From Streptomyces sp. G-G2 (lineage in GTDB: Bacteria; Actinomycetota; Actinomycetes; Streptomycetales; Streptomycetaceae), in contig NZ_JASISO010000064.1 of the NCBI RefSeq assembly GCF_030063135.1, positions 1 to 36,419 on the forward strand: a DNA stretch of 36,419 bases, given 5' to 3'. A program made the translations under genes and the position numbers. Shown here piece by piece: positions 22,967 to 30,292 of the stretch. The first letter of the stretch is position 1, and the number at the start of each line of letters is the position of its first letter. The notes under the pieces are model-generated. The model saw only the letters and a program-made list of their open reading frames with translations, had not been told where the DNA came from and did no database searches.

Positions 22967-23763
22967 CGCTGCGAGAAGTGGGTCAGGACGAGGTGACGGA
23001 CGCCGGCCGCGCGGGCGACCCGGGCGGCCTGGGCGGCAGTCAGGTGCCCGTGGTCGGTGGCGAGCCGTTCGTCCGCGTCGAGGAACGTGGACTCGATGAC
23101 CAGCATGTCGCAGCCGTCCGCGAGGGCGTCGACGCCCTCGCAGAGCCGGGTGTCCATGACGAACGCGAAGCGCTGGCCCGGCCGGTGCTCGCTGACCTCG
23201 TCGAGGGTGACGCCGTTCAGCTCGCCGTCGCGCTGGAGCCGCCCGACGTCCGGGCCCTTGATGCCGCGGCGCGCGAGCAGTTCGGGCCGTATCCGCCGCC
23301 CGTCGGGCTCGGTGATCCGGTAGCCGAAGGACTCCACGGGGTGCGAGAGCAGCTGGGCTTCCAGCGTGTACGTCGCCCCGCGCGCCAGCACCCCGGCCGC
23401 GGCCACCGGGGCCTCGGCGATCCGGACCGTCTCGCGGTACGCGGTCGCGTAGCGCAGCCGGTCGAAGAACTTCTGGCCGGAGGCGGGGTAATGGGCGGTG
23501 ACGGGGTGCGGGACCTGGTCGAGGTTGATCCGCTGGATCACCCCGGCGAGGCCGAGGCTGTGGTCACCGTGGAAGTGGGTGACACAGATCCGGTTGATGT
23601 CGTGCGCGGCGACTCCGGCCCGCAGCATCTGTCCCTGCGTGCCCTCGCCCGGATCGAAGAGGATGCCCTCGCCGTCCCAGCGCAGGAGGTAGCCGTTGTG
23701 ATTGCGGTGGCGGGTGGGCACTTGACTGGCGGTGCCCAGCACCACGAACTCCCGTACGGACAC
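22858..23763 (-). CDS. rnz: Ribonuclease Z
   Basis: A 301-residue tRNase Z that cleaves 3' trailers of tRNA precursors. The metallo-beta-lactamase metal site HFHGDHSLG lies at about residues 60-68, with FDPGEGTQGQM before it. The further ligands are in FVMDTR and HLVLTHFSQRY, and the C-terminal PxKxRG block is reduced to VPLPKRG. The GTG at 23763 gives VSVREFVVLGTASQVPTRHRNHNGYLLRWDG, the usual Streptomyces N-terminus. An ATG at 23781 would overlap the HIT gene. The start lies 2 bp after the HIT stop, so the two are coupled. Its 3' end overlaps the converging MFS gene by 109 bp. Confidence 0.94.
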   Translation of the reverse strand: MSVREFVVLGTASQVPTRHRNHNGYLLRWDGEGILFDPGEGTQGQMLRAGVAAHDINRICVTHFHGDHSLGLAGVIQRINLDQVPHPVTAHYPASGQKFFDRLRYATAYRETVRIAEAPVAAAGVLARGATYTLEAQLLSHPVESFGYRITEPDGRRIRPELLARRGIKGPDVGRLQRDGELNGVTLDEVSEHRPGQRFAFVMDTRLCEGVDALADGCDMLVIESTFLDADERLATDHGHLTAAQAARVARAAGVRHLVLTHFSQRYTDPADFEREARAAGFEGELTIAADLTRVPLPKRG

Positions 23764-23765
23764 GG

Positions 23766-24125
23766 CTATCCCGGGGGCCATTCGAGGCCGCGGCCGCCGA
23801 GGACGTGCGCGTGGGCGTGGAAGACGGTCTGGCCCGCGCCCTCGCCGGTGTTGAGGACGATCCGGTAGCCGGAGCCGTCGACGCCCTCCTGCGCGGCGAC
23901 CTCGCCCGCCTCGCGCAGTACGTCACCGGCGATGGTGGGCTCGGCGGTGGCGAGGGAGGCGGCGTCGCGGTAGTGCGCCTTGGGGATGACCAGGACGTGG
24001 GTCGGCGCCTTGGGGCTTATGTCCCGGAAGGCCAGGGTCGTCGCGGTCTCGCGGACGACGGTCGCGGGGATCTCACCCTTGACGATCTTGCAGAACAGGC
24101 AGTCCGCCTGAGGTTCCCCGGCCAT
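23766..24125 (-). CDS. HIT-family nucleotide hydrolase (histidine triad protein)
   Basis: A 119-residue HIT protein of the HinT type. DCLFCKIVKGEIPATVVRET at the N-terminus carries a zinc-binding Cys pair (CLFC), and the catalytic triad is in QTVFHAHAHVLGG. HinT relatives hydrolyse nucleoside phosphoramidates and acyl-adenylates. ATG at 24125 (MAGEPQADCLFC). Upstream lies a 168-bp gap after rsmE, downstream rnz follows directly. Confidence 0.92.
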   Translation of the reverse strand: MAGEPQADCLFCKIVKGEIPATVVRETATTLAFRDISPKAPTHVLVIPKAHYRDAASLATAEPTIAGDVLREAGEVAAQEGVDGSGYRIVLNTGEGAGQTVFHAHAHVLGGRGLEWPPG

Positions 24126-24293
24126 TGCGGCGCCTCCGTTGTGGTGATCGACTCCCCGCATCGTAACGTTCCCGCACCCTCCGCACGGGGCACCGGACGC
24201 CGCTACCGCCCGCGGGGCGCTCCCGGCCCGTCCGGCGCTTGAGGACCCGCCGAAGGTACGGGGAGACCGCTCCCGACCCGCGGCGGCGGCCCG
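24126..24293. other. Intergenic segment with a dispersed Streptomyces element
   Basis: A 168-bp gap between rsmE and the HIT gene. It contains CCCGTCCGGCGCTTGAGG (24227-24244), a word I recall as abundant in Streptomyces intergenic regions. Short inverted words (CCGCGGG, CCCGCGG) around 24208-24215 and 24282-24288 could fold. No promoter is evident. Confidence 0.45.
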
Positions 24294-25037
24294 TCAGGAC
24301 CAGCGGCCCGTGCGGGCCAGGAGGACCGCCACGGCCGCGGTGCCCGCGGTGGAGGTCCGCAGCACCGACCGCCCCAGGCGGTACGGCTGCGCCCCCGCCT
24401 CGGCGAACACGGCCAGCTCCTCCGGCGAGACCCCGCCCTCGGGCCCGACGACGAGGACGATCGAGCCCGACTCCGGCAGCGCCGCCCCGGCCAGGGCCCG
24501 CGACGCCGCGTCCCGGTCCTCGTGCAGGACCATCGCCAGGTCCGCCCCCGCCAGCAGCGCCGCCACCTGCTTCGTCGAGGCCGCCTCCGCCACCTCCGGG
24601 AACCGGACCCGCCGGGACTGCTTCCCGGCCTCCCGCGCGGTCGCCCGCCACTTGCCCAGGGCCTTCGCCCCCCGCTCCCCGCGCCACTGCGTGATGCACC
24701 GCGAGGCCTGCCACGGCACCACCGCGTCGACCCCGGTCTCGGTCATCGTCTCGACGGCCAACTCGCCACGGTCGCCCTTCGGCAGCGCCTGGACCACGGT
24801 GATCCGTACCGCGGGCTCCGGCTCCTCGTGCACCGACTCCACCGCCACCACCAGCCGGTCCTTGCCCTCCGCCGCCTTGACCACGGCCTCGGCCCAGCGC
24901 CCGCGGCCGTCCGCCAGGACCACCGCCTCGCCCGGGTTCAGCCGCTTCACCGACACCGCGTGCCTGCCTTCGGGCCCGTCCAGGACGAACTCCGGCCCCG
25001 CGGGGACCTCTTCGACCACGAACACGGGGGCGGTCAT
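24294..25037 (-). CDS. rsmE: 16S rRNA (uracil-1498-N3)-methyltransferase
   Basis: A 247-residue SPOUT-class methyltransferase that modifies U1498 of 16S rRNA. An N-terminal PUA-like domain (VFVVEEVPAGPEFVLDGPEGRHAVSVKRLNPGEAVVLADG) precedes the knot fold. Knot motifs are VVGPEGGVSPEELAVF and YRLGRSVLRTSTAGTAAV, the SAM site. ATG at 25037; it overlaps the stop of the nitronate monooxygenase gene by 4 bp and is coupled to it. Confidence 0.95.
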   Translation of the reverse strand: MTAPVFVVEEVPAGPEFVLDGPEGRHAVSVKRLNPGEAVVLADGRGRWAEAVVKAAEGKDRLVVAVESVHEEPEPAVRITVVQALPKGDRGELAVETMTETGVDAVVPWQASRCITQWRGERGAKALGKWRATAREAGKQSRRVRFPEVAEAASTKQVAALLAGADLAMVLHEDRDAASRALAGAALPESGSIVLVVGPEGGVSPEELAVFAEAGAQPYRLGRSVLRTSTAGTAAVAVLLARTGRWS

Positions 25038-26125
25038 GACGCACTCCTCATCTGCAGCGCGCGCAACGCGCCCTGTGTTTCGGTCAGTTCGGCCGCCAGT
25101 ACCTCCACCAGCTGCCCGGCGGGCAGCGGCCGGGCCAGCCGGTGGCCCTGGCCCGCCCACAGGGCCATCCCCTGCGCGTCCCCGGCCGCCGCGGCGGCCT
25201 TGCGCAGCCCCGCGGTCAGGTGGTGGACCTGGGGGTAGGCGGCGGGCGCGTACGGCCCGTGCTCCCGCATGAACCGGTTGACCAGCCCCCGCGCCGGACG
25301 GCCGGAGAAGGCGCGGGTGAGTTCGGTGTGGGCGAAGAGCGGGTCGGTCAGCGCCTTCTTGTGCAGCGGGTGCGCGCCGGACTCCGGGCAGGCCAGGAAG
25401 GCCGTACCGAGCTGCGCGGCCTCCGCTCCCGCCGCGAGCACCGCGGCGATCTGCGAGCCACGCATGATTCCGCCCGCCGCGATGATCGGGAGGGCGACCC
25501 CTTCCCGTACCTGCCCGACCAGCGCCAGCAGGCCGACGCCCGCCGTGCCGTCGGTGTGCGGATCGTCCCGGTGGGTGCCCTGGTGGCCGCCCGCCTCGAT
25601 GCCCTGTACGCAGACCGCGTCCGCGCCCGCGCTCTGCGCGGCCCGGGCCTCGTCGACCGAGGTCACGGTGATCACGGTGTACGTGCCCGCCTGGCGCAGG
25701 GTCGCGAGCACCTCGGCCGGGGGGCACCCGAAGGTGAAGGAGACGACGGGGACCGGATCCTCGACCAGGATGGCCAGCTTGGCCTCGTAGCCGTCGTCGC
25801 AGGTTCCGGCGGTGTCCTCGTCCGCGAGGGAGAGCTCGTACCAGCTCGCCTCACCGGCCAGCTGTCCCCGGTAGGCCTCGATGGCGGCCGGGTCGACGGC
25901 GGCGGTCTGCGGCATGAAGAGGTTCACGCCGAAGGGGCGCCGGGTCAACCCGCGCAGCCGCTTGATCTCCTGGTACATGCCGTCGGCGGTTTTGTAGCCG
26001 CCCGCCAGGAAGCCCAGCGCGCTGGCCTCGGACACGGCGGCGGCGAGCGGCGGACAGGAGCCGCCACCAGCCATCGGAGCCTGCACGATCGGGTACTGGT
26101 AGAGACCGTTCGGTGCGGAGGACAT
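25034..26125 (-). CDS. Nitronate monooxygenase / FMN-dependent 2-nitropropane dioxygenase family
   Basis: A 363-residue FMN TIM-barrel enzyme that oxidises alkyl nitronates in characterised members. Family blocks are PIVQAPMAGG near the start, GVNLFMP, the ADAVCVQGIEAGGHQGTH stretch that carries the phosphate-binding Gly residues and catalytic His, and PIIAAGGIMRG. The chosen ATG at 26125 gives MSSAPNGLYQYPIVQAP; an ATG at 26134 is possible. The physiological substrate is unknown and the family is often over-annotated. It sits between dnaJ and rsmE. The 236-bp gap before it contains the duplicated dnaJ end. Confidence 0.88.
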   Translation of the reverse strand: MSSAPNGLYQYPIVQAPMAGGGSCPPLAAAVSEASALGFLAGGYKTADGMYQEIKRLRGLTRRPFGVNLFMPQTAAVDPAAIEAYRGQLAGEASWYELSLADEDTAGTCDDGYEAKLAILVEDPVPVVSFTFGCPPAEVLATLRQAGTYTVITVTSVDEARAAQSAGADAVCVQGIEAGGHQGTHRDDPHTDGTAGVGLLALVGQVREGVALPIIAAGGIMRGSQIAAVLAAGAEAAQLGTAFLACPESGAHPLHKKALTDPLFAHTELTRAFSGRPARGLVNRFMREHGPYAPAAYPQVHHLTAGLRKAAAAAGDAQGMALWAGQGHRLARPLPAGQLVEVLAAELTETQGALRALQMRSAS

Positions 26126-26191
26126 GCCCAGCATCGTGCCATGTCCCCCGCACCAGACCGAATCGTGCAATTCGCCTGGCATAGTCCGTTT

Positions 26192-26293
26192 CCCCGGACC
26201 CCCGGCGGAGGCCCGGACCGCCGCCCGACAACACGCTCAACGCCCGTTGAACGCATCCTTCAACCGACTGAACAGACCCTGCTGCCCGGGCTG
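26192..26293. repeat. 102-bp direct repeat, copy A (duplicated dnaJ 3' end)
   Basis: Identical base for base to 26317-26418 (period 125 bp, 23 bp between). Read on the minus strand it encodes PGQQGLFSRLKDAFNGR and a stop (26237-26239), then 45 bp of downstream sequence with a GC-rich hairpin. It is detached from the dnaJ frame, so it is a non-functional duplicate of the gene end. Confidence 0.93.
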
Positions 26294-26316
26294 ACCGCGC
26301 CCACCCGGGGGACGAC

Positions 26317-26418
26317 CCCCGGACCCCCGGCGGAGGCCCGGACCGCCGCCCGACAACACGCTCAACGCCCGTTGAACGCATCCTTCAACCGACTGAACAG
26401 ACCCTGCTGCCCGGGCTG
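26317..26418. repeat. 102-bp direct repeat, copy B (genuine dnaJ 3' end)
   Basis: The copy that contains the true dnaJ stop (26362-26364). Its downstream half (26317-26344) can fold as CCGGACC...GGCCCGG, probably the dnaJ terminator, present again in copy A. The word TCAACG-CC-CGTTGA at the stop is a further small palindrome. Confidence 0.93.
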
Positions 26419-27501
26419 GAACTGGCCGGTGGGCCGTTCCTCGCCGCGCAGTTTCGCGAACTGGCGCAGCAGTTCCTCCTGCTGCGCGTCCAGCTTGCTC
26501 GGGGTCATGACCTCGACGTGGACGATGAGGTCGCCGCGGCCGCCGCCGCGCAGGTGCGTGACACCGCGCCCGTGCAGCGGGATGGACTGGCCCGACTGGG
26601 TGCCGGGGCGGACGTCCACCTCTTCCATGCCGTCCAGGGTCTCCAGCGGGCACTTCGTGCCCAGGGAGGCCGCGGTCATCGGGATGGTGACCGTGCAGTG
26701 CAGGTCGTCCCCGCGCCGCTGGAAGGTGCTGTGCGGCAGCTCGTGGATCTCGACGTACAGGTCACCGGCGGGGCCGCCGCCGGGGCCGACCTCGCCCTCG
26801 CCCGCGAGCTGGATGCGGGTGCCGTTCTCGACACCGGCCGGGATCTTGACCGTGAGGGTGCGGCGGGAGCGGACCCGGCCGTCGCCCGCGCACTCCGGGC
26901 ACGGGGTCGGGACCACGGTGCCGAAGCCCTGGCACTGCGGGCAGGGCCGCGAGGTCATGACCTGGCCCAGGAAGGACCGGGTGACCTGGGAGACCTCACC
27001 GCGGCCGCGGCACATGTCGCACGTCTGCGCCGAGGTGCCGGGTGCGGCGCCCTCACCGGAGCAGGTGGTGCAGACGATGGCCGTGTCGACCTGGATGTCC
27101 TTGGTCGTCCCGAAGGCCGCCTCGTCGAGTTCCAGGTCGAGGCGGATCATGGCGTCCTGGCCGCGGCGGGTCCGCGAGCGCGGTCCGCGCTGCGAGGCCT
27201 GGCCGAAGAAGGCGTCCATGATGTCCGAGAAGTTGCCGAAGCCACCGGCTCCGAATCCGCCCGCGCCGCCGCCGCCGCCCGAGGAGGACAGGGGGTCGCC
27301 GCCGAGGTCGTAGACCTGCTTCTTCTGCGGATCCGAGAGCACCTCGTAGGCCGCGTTGATCTCCTTGAAGCGCTCTTGCGTCTTCGGATCCGGATTCACA
27401 TCCGGGTGGAGTTCACGCGCGAGGCGCCGGAAGGCCTTCTTGATCTCGTCCTGGGACGCGTCGCGGCGCACGCCGAGTACGGCGTAGTAGTCCGTGGCCA
27501 C
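26362..27501 (-). CDS. dnaJ: Chaperone DnaJ (DnaJ2, HrcA-linked)
   Basis: A 379-residue type I J-protein, cochaperone of DnaK. The J domain (residues 1-70) has the HPD triad in RELHPDVNPD. The Gly/Phe linker GGGGGAGGFGAGGFGNF follows. Four zinc repeats are complete: CTTCSGEG, CDMCRGRG, CPQCQGFG and CPECAGDG. Two C-terminal substrate domains end in GLFSRLKDAFNGR. The start codon is GTG at 27501, directly after the hrcA stop (TAA-GTG, no spacer), so it is coupled to hrcA. The second DnaJ of actinomycetes, separate from the dnaK operon copy, is the expected identity. Regulated with hrcA by the CIRCE element upstream. Confidence 0.96.
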   Translation of the reverse strand: MATDYYAVLGVRRDASQDEIKKAFRRLARELHPDVNPDPKTQERFKEINAAYEVLSDPQKKQVYDLGGDPLSSSGGGGGAGGFGAGGFGNFSDIMDAFFGQASQRGPRSRTRRGQDAMIRLDLELDEAAFGTTKDIQVDTAIVCTTCSGEGAAPGTSAQTCDMCRGRGEVSQVTRSFLGQVMTSRPCPQCQGFGTVVPTPCPECAGDGRVRSRRTLTVKIPAGVENGTRIQLAGEGEVGPGGGPAGDLYVEIHELPHSTFQRRGDDLHCTVTIPMTAASLGTKCPLETLDGMEEVDVRPGTQSGQSIPLHGRGVTHLRGGGRGDLIVHVEVMTPSKLDAQQEELLRQFAKLRGEERPTGQFQPGQQGLFSRLKDAFNGR

Positions 27502-28518
27502 TTACGACTCCGCCAGGATCTGTCCGACGTAACGTGCCACTGCGCGTACCGCTCCCATCGTTCCGGGGTAGTCCATGCGGGTCGGTCCGACCACGCCGAG
27601 TTTGGCGACTGCTTCGCCGCCCGAACCGTAACCGACGGAGACGACTGACGTGGAGTTCAGTCCCTCGTAGGCATTCTCATGACCGATTCGTACGGCCATG
27701 CCCGATTCGTTGGCCTCGCCCAGCAGCTTGAGGAGCACGACCTGCTCCTCCAGCGCTTCGAGCACCGGCCTGATCGTCAGGGGGAAATCGTGTCCGAAGC
27801 GGGTGAGATTGGCGGTTCCGCCGATCATCAGCCGTTCTTCGGCTTCCTCCACGAGGGTTTCGAGGAGGGTCGCGAGGACGGTGGAGACCGTCGCCCGGTC
27901 CTCGGTCTCGAAGGACTCCGGGAGGTCCTGCACCAGCGGGGGAACATCGGTGAACCGGCGCCCCACCACCCGGCTGTTGAGCCGCGCCCGCAGGTCCGCC
28001 AGCGAGGTCTCCCCGAAGGGGGTCTGGCAGTCGATGAGCCGCTGCTCGACCCGCCCGGTGTCCGTGATCAGTACGAGCATCAGGCGGGCCGGGGCCATCG
28101 ACAGCAGCTCGACGTGGCGGACGGTGGAGCGGGTCAGGCTCGGGTACTGGACGACGGCGACCTGCCGGGTCAGCTGCGCGAGCAGCCGCACCGTGCGGCC
28201 GACCACGTCGTCGAGGTCGACGGCGCCGTCGAGGAAGTTCTGGATGGCCCGCCGCTCGGGGCTGGACAGCGGTTTGACCCCTGCCAGCTTGTCGACGAAC
28301 AGGCGGTAGCCCTTGTCCGTGGGAATGCGGCCCGCGCTGGTGTGGGGCTGGGCGATGTAGCCCTCCTCCTCCAGCACGGCCATGTCGTTGCGCACGGTGG
28401 CGGGTGAGACACCGAGCCGGTGCCGCTCGGTGAGCGCCTTGGAGCCGACCGGCTCCTCCGTCCCGACGTAGTCCTGGACGATGGCGCGGAGCACTTCGAG
28501 TCTGCGTTCGCTGAGCAT
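27502..28518 (-). CDS. hrcA: Heat-inducible transcription repressor HrcA
   Basis: A 338-residue repressor of class I heat-shock genes, which binds CIRCE and needs GroEL for activity. The winged-helix domain is at residues 1-75 (LSERRLEVLRAIVQDYVGTEEPVGSKAL; GVSPATVRNDMAVLEEEGYIAQPHTSAGRIPTDKGYR). A GAF-like domain and C-terminal dimerisation region follow. The last part, VVGPTRMDYPGTMGAVRAVARYVGQIL, is the family terminus. ATG at 28518; the frame upstream is not used because it covers CIRCE. It controls itself and dnaJ by a CIRCE 55-81 bp upstream. Confidence 0.97.
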   Translation of the reverse strand: MLSERRLEVLRAIVQDYVGTEEPVGSKALTERHRLGVSPATVRNDMAVLEEEGYIAQPHTSAGRIPTDKGYRLFVDKLAGVKPLSSPERRAIQNFLDGAVDLDDVVGRTVRLLAQLTRQVAVVQYPSLTRSTVRHVELLSMAPARLMLVLITDTGRVEQRLIDCQTPFGETSLADLRARLNSRVVGRRFTDVPPLVQDLPESFETEDRATVSTVLATLLETLVEEAEERLMIGGTANLTRFGHDFPLTIRPVLEALEEQVVLLKLLGEANESGMAVRIGHENAYEGLNSTSVVSVGYGSGGEAVAKLGVVGPTRMDYPGTMGAVRAVARYVGQILAES

Positions 28519-28564
28519 CGCGCACACCTCCATCTGTGATGCCTGTTCGCTGGGCCGTCGTGGT

Positions 28565-28599
28565 GAGTGCCGCTGGCACTCGTGGGCGGTGAGTGCCAA
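28565..28599 (-). promoter_or_regulatory. CIRCE operator with an additional half-site
   Basis: On the minus strand TTGGCACTC-N9-GAGTGCCAG (28573-28599) matches the CIRCE consensus at 17 of 18 arm bases or close to it. A third GAGTGCC-type half-site (plus strand, 28565-28571) lies 3 bp away and makes a second, closer dyad with the middle half-site. It lies between the promoter and the hrcA start. Confidence 0.92.
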
Positions 28600-28612
28600 A
28601 GATCCCCCGGCC

Positions 28613-28643
28613 AGTGTACGGCGGGTACGCACGGCGTTAGCAA
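28613..28643 (-). promoter_or_regulatory. hrcA promoter
   Basis: Minus strand -35 TTGCTA (28638-28643) and -10 TACACT (28613-28618) with a 19-bp spacer. The -10 is good; the spacer is long. The CIRCE operator begins 14 bp past the -10, well placed for repression. Confidence 0.55.
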
Positions 28644-28696
28644 GGGCGGCCCGTCAAGGTACCGCGCGGCGTCGGCCGCTCGACTAGCGTCGCCGC

Positions 28697-29422
28697 ATGG
28701 ACGTGCGTTGGGAAGACATGGGCTGGGAACGCCTGACCGGCCGCTCCGGACGGCTGCGGCTGCCGGTGTGGGACTGCACCGCGGGGCTGGTGGTGGGTGA
28801 CGACGCGGTGCTGCTGATCGACCCCGGATCCTGCCTGCGGGAGGGGGCCGGACTGCGTGAGGCGGTGGAGCGGACGACCGGCCGCCAGGTGACGCATCTC
28901 GCATTCACGCACGGCCATTTCGACCACGTACTGGGCGCCGCGGCCTTCCCGGGCGCCGAGGTCTACGGAGCCGTGGGGCTGGACGCGCTGCTGACCACCG
29001 GCCGTGACGAGCTCTGCGAGAGCGCCGTACGGCAGGGCCTGGACCGGGCCGAGGCGGTCGGGGCGACGGACGTCCTGGTCGTCCCGCGCCACCTGGTGTC
29101 GGGCGAGTGGACCCTGGAGCTGGGCGGGGTCCAGGTGCTCCTGGCGAACATCGGCCCGGGGCACACCGGGCACGATCTGGCGGTGTTCGTGCCGGGCGAG
29201 CGGGAGGTCGTCTTCTGCGGAGACCTGGTCGAGGAGTCCGGGGAGCCGCAGGCGGGCTCGGACGCGGTACCGGGACGCTGGCCCGCCGCCCTGGACCGGC
29301 TGCTGTCATTGGGCGGCGACGACGCCCTGTACGTCCCCGGTCACGGAGCGGTGGTCGACGCGGCCTTCGTGCGTGCGCAACGCGACACACTCGCCCTGCG
29401 GTACGGCGTGTCGCGTGCGTGA
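28697..29422 (+). CDS. MBL-fold metallo-hydrolase
   Basis: A 241-residue beta-lactamase-fold hydrolase. The metal motif is HGHFDHVLG (about residues 75-83), with D in LLIDPGS before it, GHTGHD (about 155-160) and VFCGDLVEE (about 172-180) as the further ligands, and VPGHGAVVD near the C-terminus. It has the layout of small glyoxalase-II-like enzymes; the substrate is unknown. ATG at 28697, without a strong ribosome binding site. It is divergent from hrcA and followed by DUF3097 28 bp later, likely cotranscribed. Confidence 0.88.
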   Translation: MDVRWEDMGWERLTGRSGRLRLPVWDCTAGLVVGDDAVLLIDPGSCLREGAGLREAVERTTGRQVTHLAFTHGHFDHVLGAAAFPGAEVYGAVGLDALLTTGRDELCESAVRQGLDRAEAVGATDVLVVPRHLVSGEWTLELGGVQVLLANIGPGHTGHDLAVFVPGEREVVFCGDLVEESGEPQAGSDAVPGRWPAALDRLLSLGGDDALYVPGHGAVVDAAFVRAQRDTLALRYGVSRA

Positions 29423-29450
29423 GGACGCGCCTGCTCCTAGCGTCGGCCGA

Positions 29451-30257
29451 ATGCGTGAGTACTCGCCCGACCTGACCCCCGCGTGGAAGCGCCCCCGCCC
29501 CGTGCCCGAGGTCCCGGCGGACCTCGACGTGGTGGTCGAGGAGGCCGCTACGGGCTTCTGCGGGGCGGTGGTCGGCTGCGAGGCGGGCACGGTGACCCTG
29601 GAGGACCGCTACGGCAAGCGGCGGGTGTTCCCCCTGGAACCGCGCGGCTTCCTGCTGGAGGGGGCCGTGGTGACCCTGGTGCGCCCGTCCCGGGCCCCGG
29701 CCGCCCCCGCCCGTACGGCTTCGGGCTCGATCGCGGTCCCGGGCGCGCGGGCCCGGGTGGCGCGGGCGGGCCGGATCTACGTCGAGGGCCGCCACGACGC
29801 CGAACTGGTCGAGCGGGTCTGGGGCGACGACCTGCGCATCGAGGGCGTGGTGGTGGAGTACCTGGAGGGCATCGACGACCTCCCGGCGATCGTGGCGGAG
29901 TTCGCGCCGGGCCCGGACGCGCGCCTCGGGATCCTGGTCGACCACCTGGTCCCGGGCTCGAAGGAGTCCCGCATCGCGGCCGAGGTGACCTCCCCGCACG
30001 TGCTGATCGCGGGCCACCCGTACATCGACGTCTGGCAGGCCGTGAAACCGGCCGCCCTGTCCATCCCGGCCTGGCCGGTGATCCCCCGGGGCCAGGACTG
30101 GAAGACGGGCATCTGCCGGGCCCTGGGCTGGCCGGAGAACACGGGCGCCGCCTGGCAGCACATCCTGTCCCGGGTCCGCACGTACCAGGACCTGGAACCG
30201 GAACTGCTGGGCCGCGTGGAGGAACTGATCGACTTCGTGACGGCCCCGGAGGGCTGA
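29451..30257 (+). CDS. DUF3097 family protein
   Basis: A 268-residue actinobacterial protein of unknown function. The N-terminal ~90 residues are a small beta-rich domain (VVVEEAATGFCGAVVGCEAGTVTLEDRYGKRRVFPLEP). The C-terminal ~170 residues begin RIYVEGRHDAELVERVWGDDLRIEGVVVEYLEGIDDLPAIV and continue RLGILVDHLVPGSKESRIA. The order (hydrophobic-V-E-G-x-x-D, then a strand ending in D-H) resembles the Toprim fold of RNase M5 and primases; that is my inference. ATG at 29451. Linked here to hemW, which it faces tail to tail. Confidence 0.88.
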   Translation: MREYSPDLTPAWKRPRPVPEVPADLDVVVEEAATGFCGAVVGCEAGTVTLEDRYGKRRVFPLEPRGFLLEGAVVTLVRPSRAPAAPARTASGSIAVPGARARVARAGRIYVEGRHDAELVERVWGDDLRIEGVVVEYLEGIDDLPAIVAEFAPGPDARLGILVDHLVPGSKESRIAAEVTSPHVLIAGHPYIDVWQAVKPAALSIPAWPVIPRGQDWKTGICRALGWPENTGAAWQHILSRVRTYQDLEPELLGRVEELIDFVTAPEG

Positions 30258-30292
30258 CCGCCCCCGGGCGGGGGCCGGCCCGGCGGGGTCAG
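30254..30292. terminator. Bidirectional terminator, DUF3097 / hemW
   Basis: CTGACC...(GGGG)TCAG form the outer arms and a GC-rich centre the loop. Both stop codons (TGA 30255-30257; hemW stop 30289-30291) lie in the arms. The pairing includes one bulge. Confidence 0.55.
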
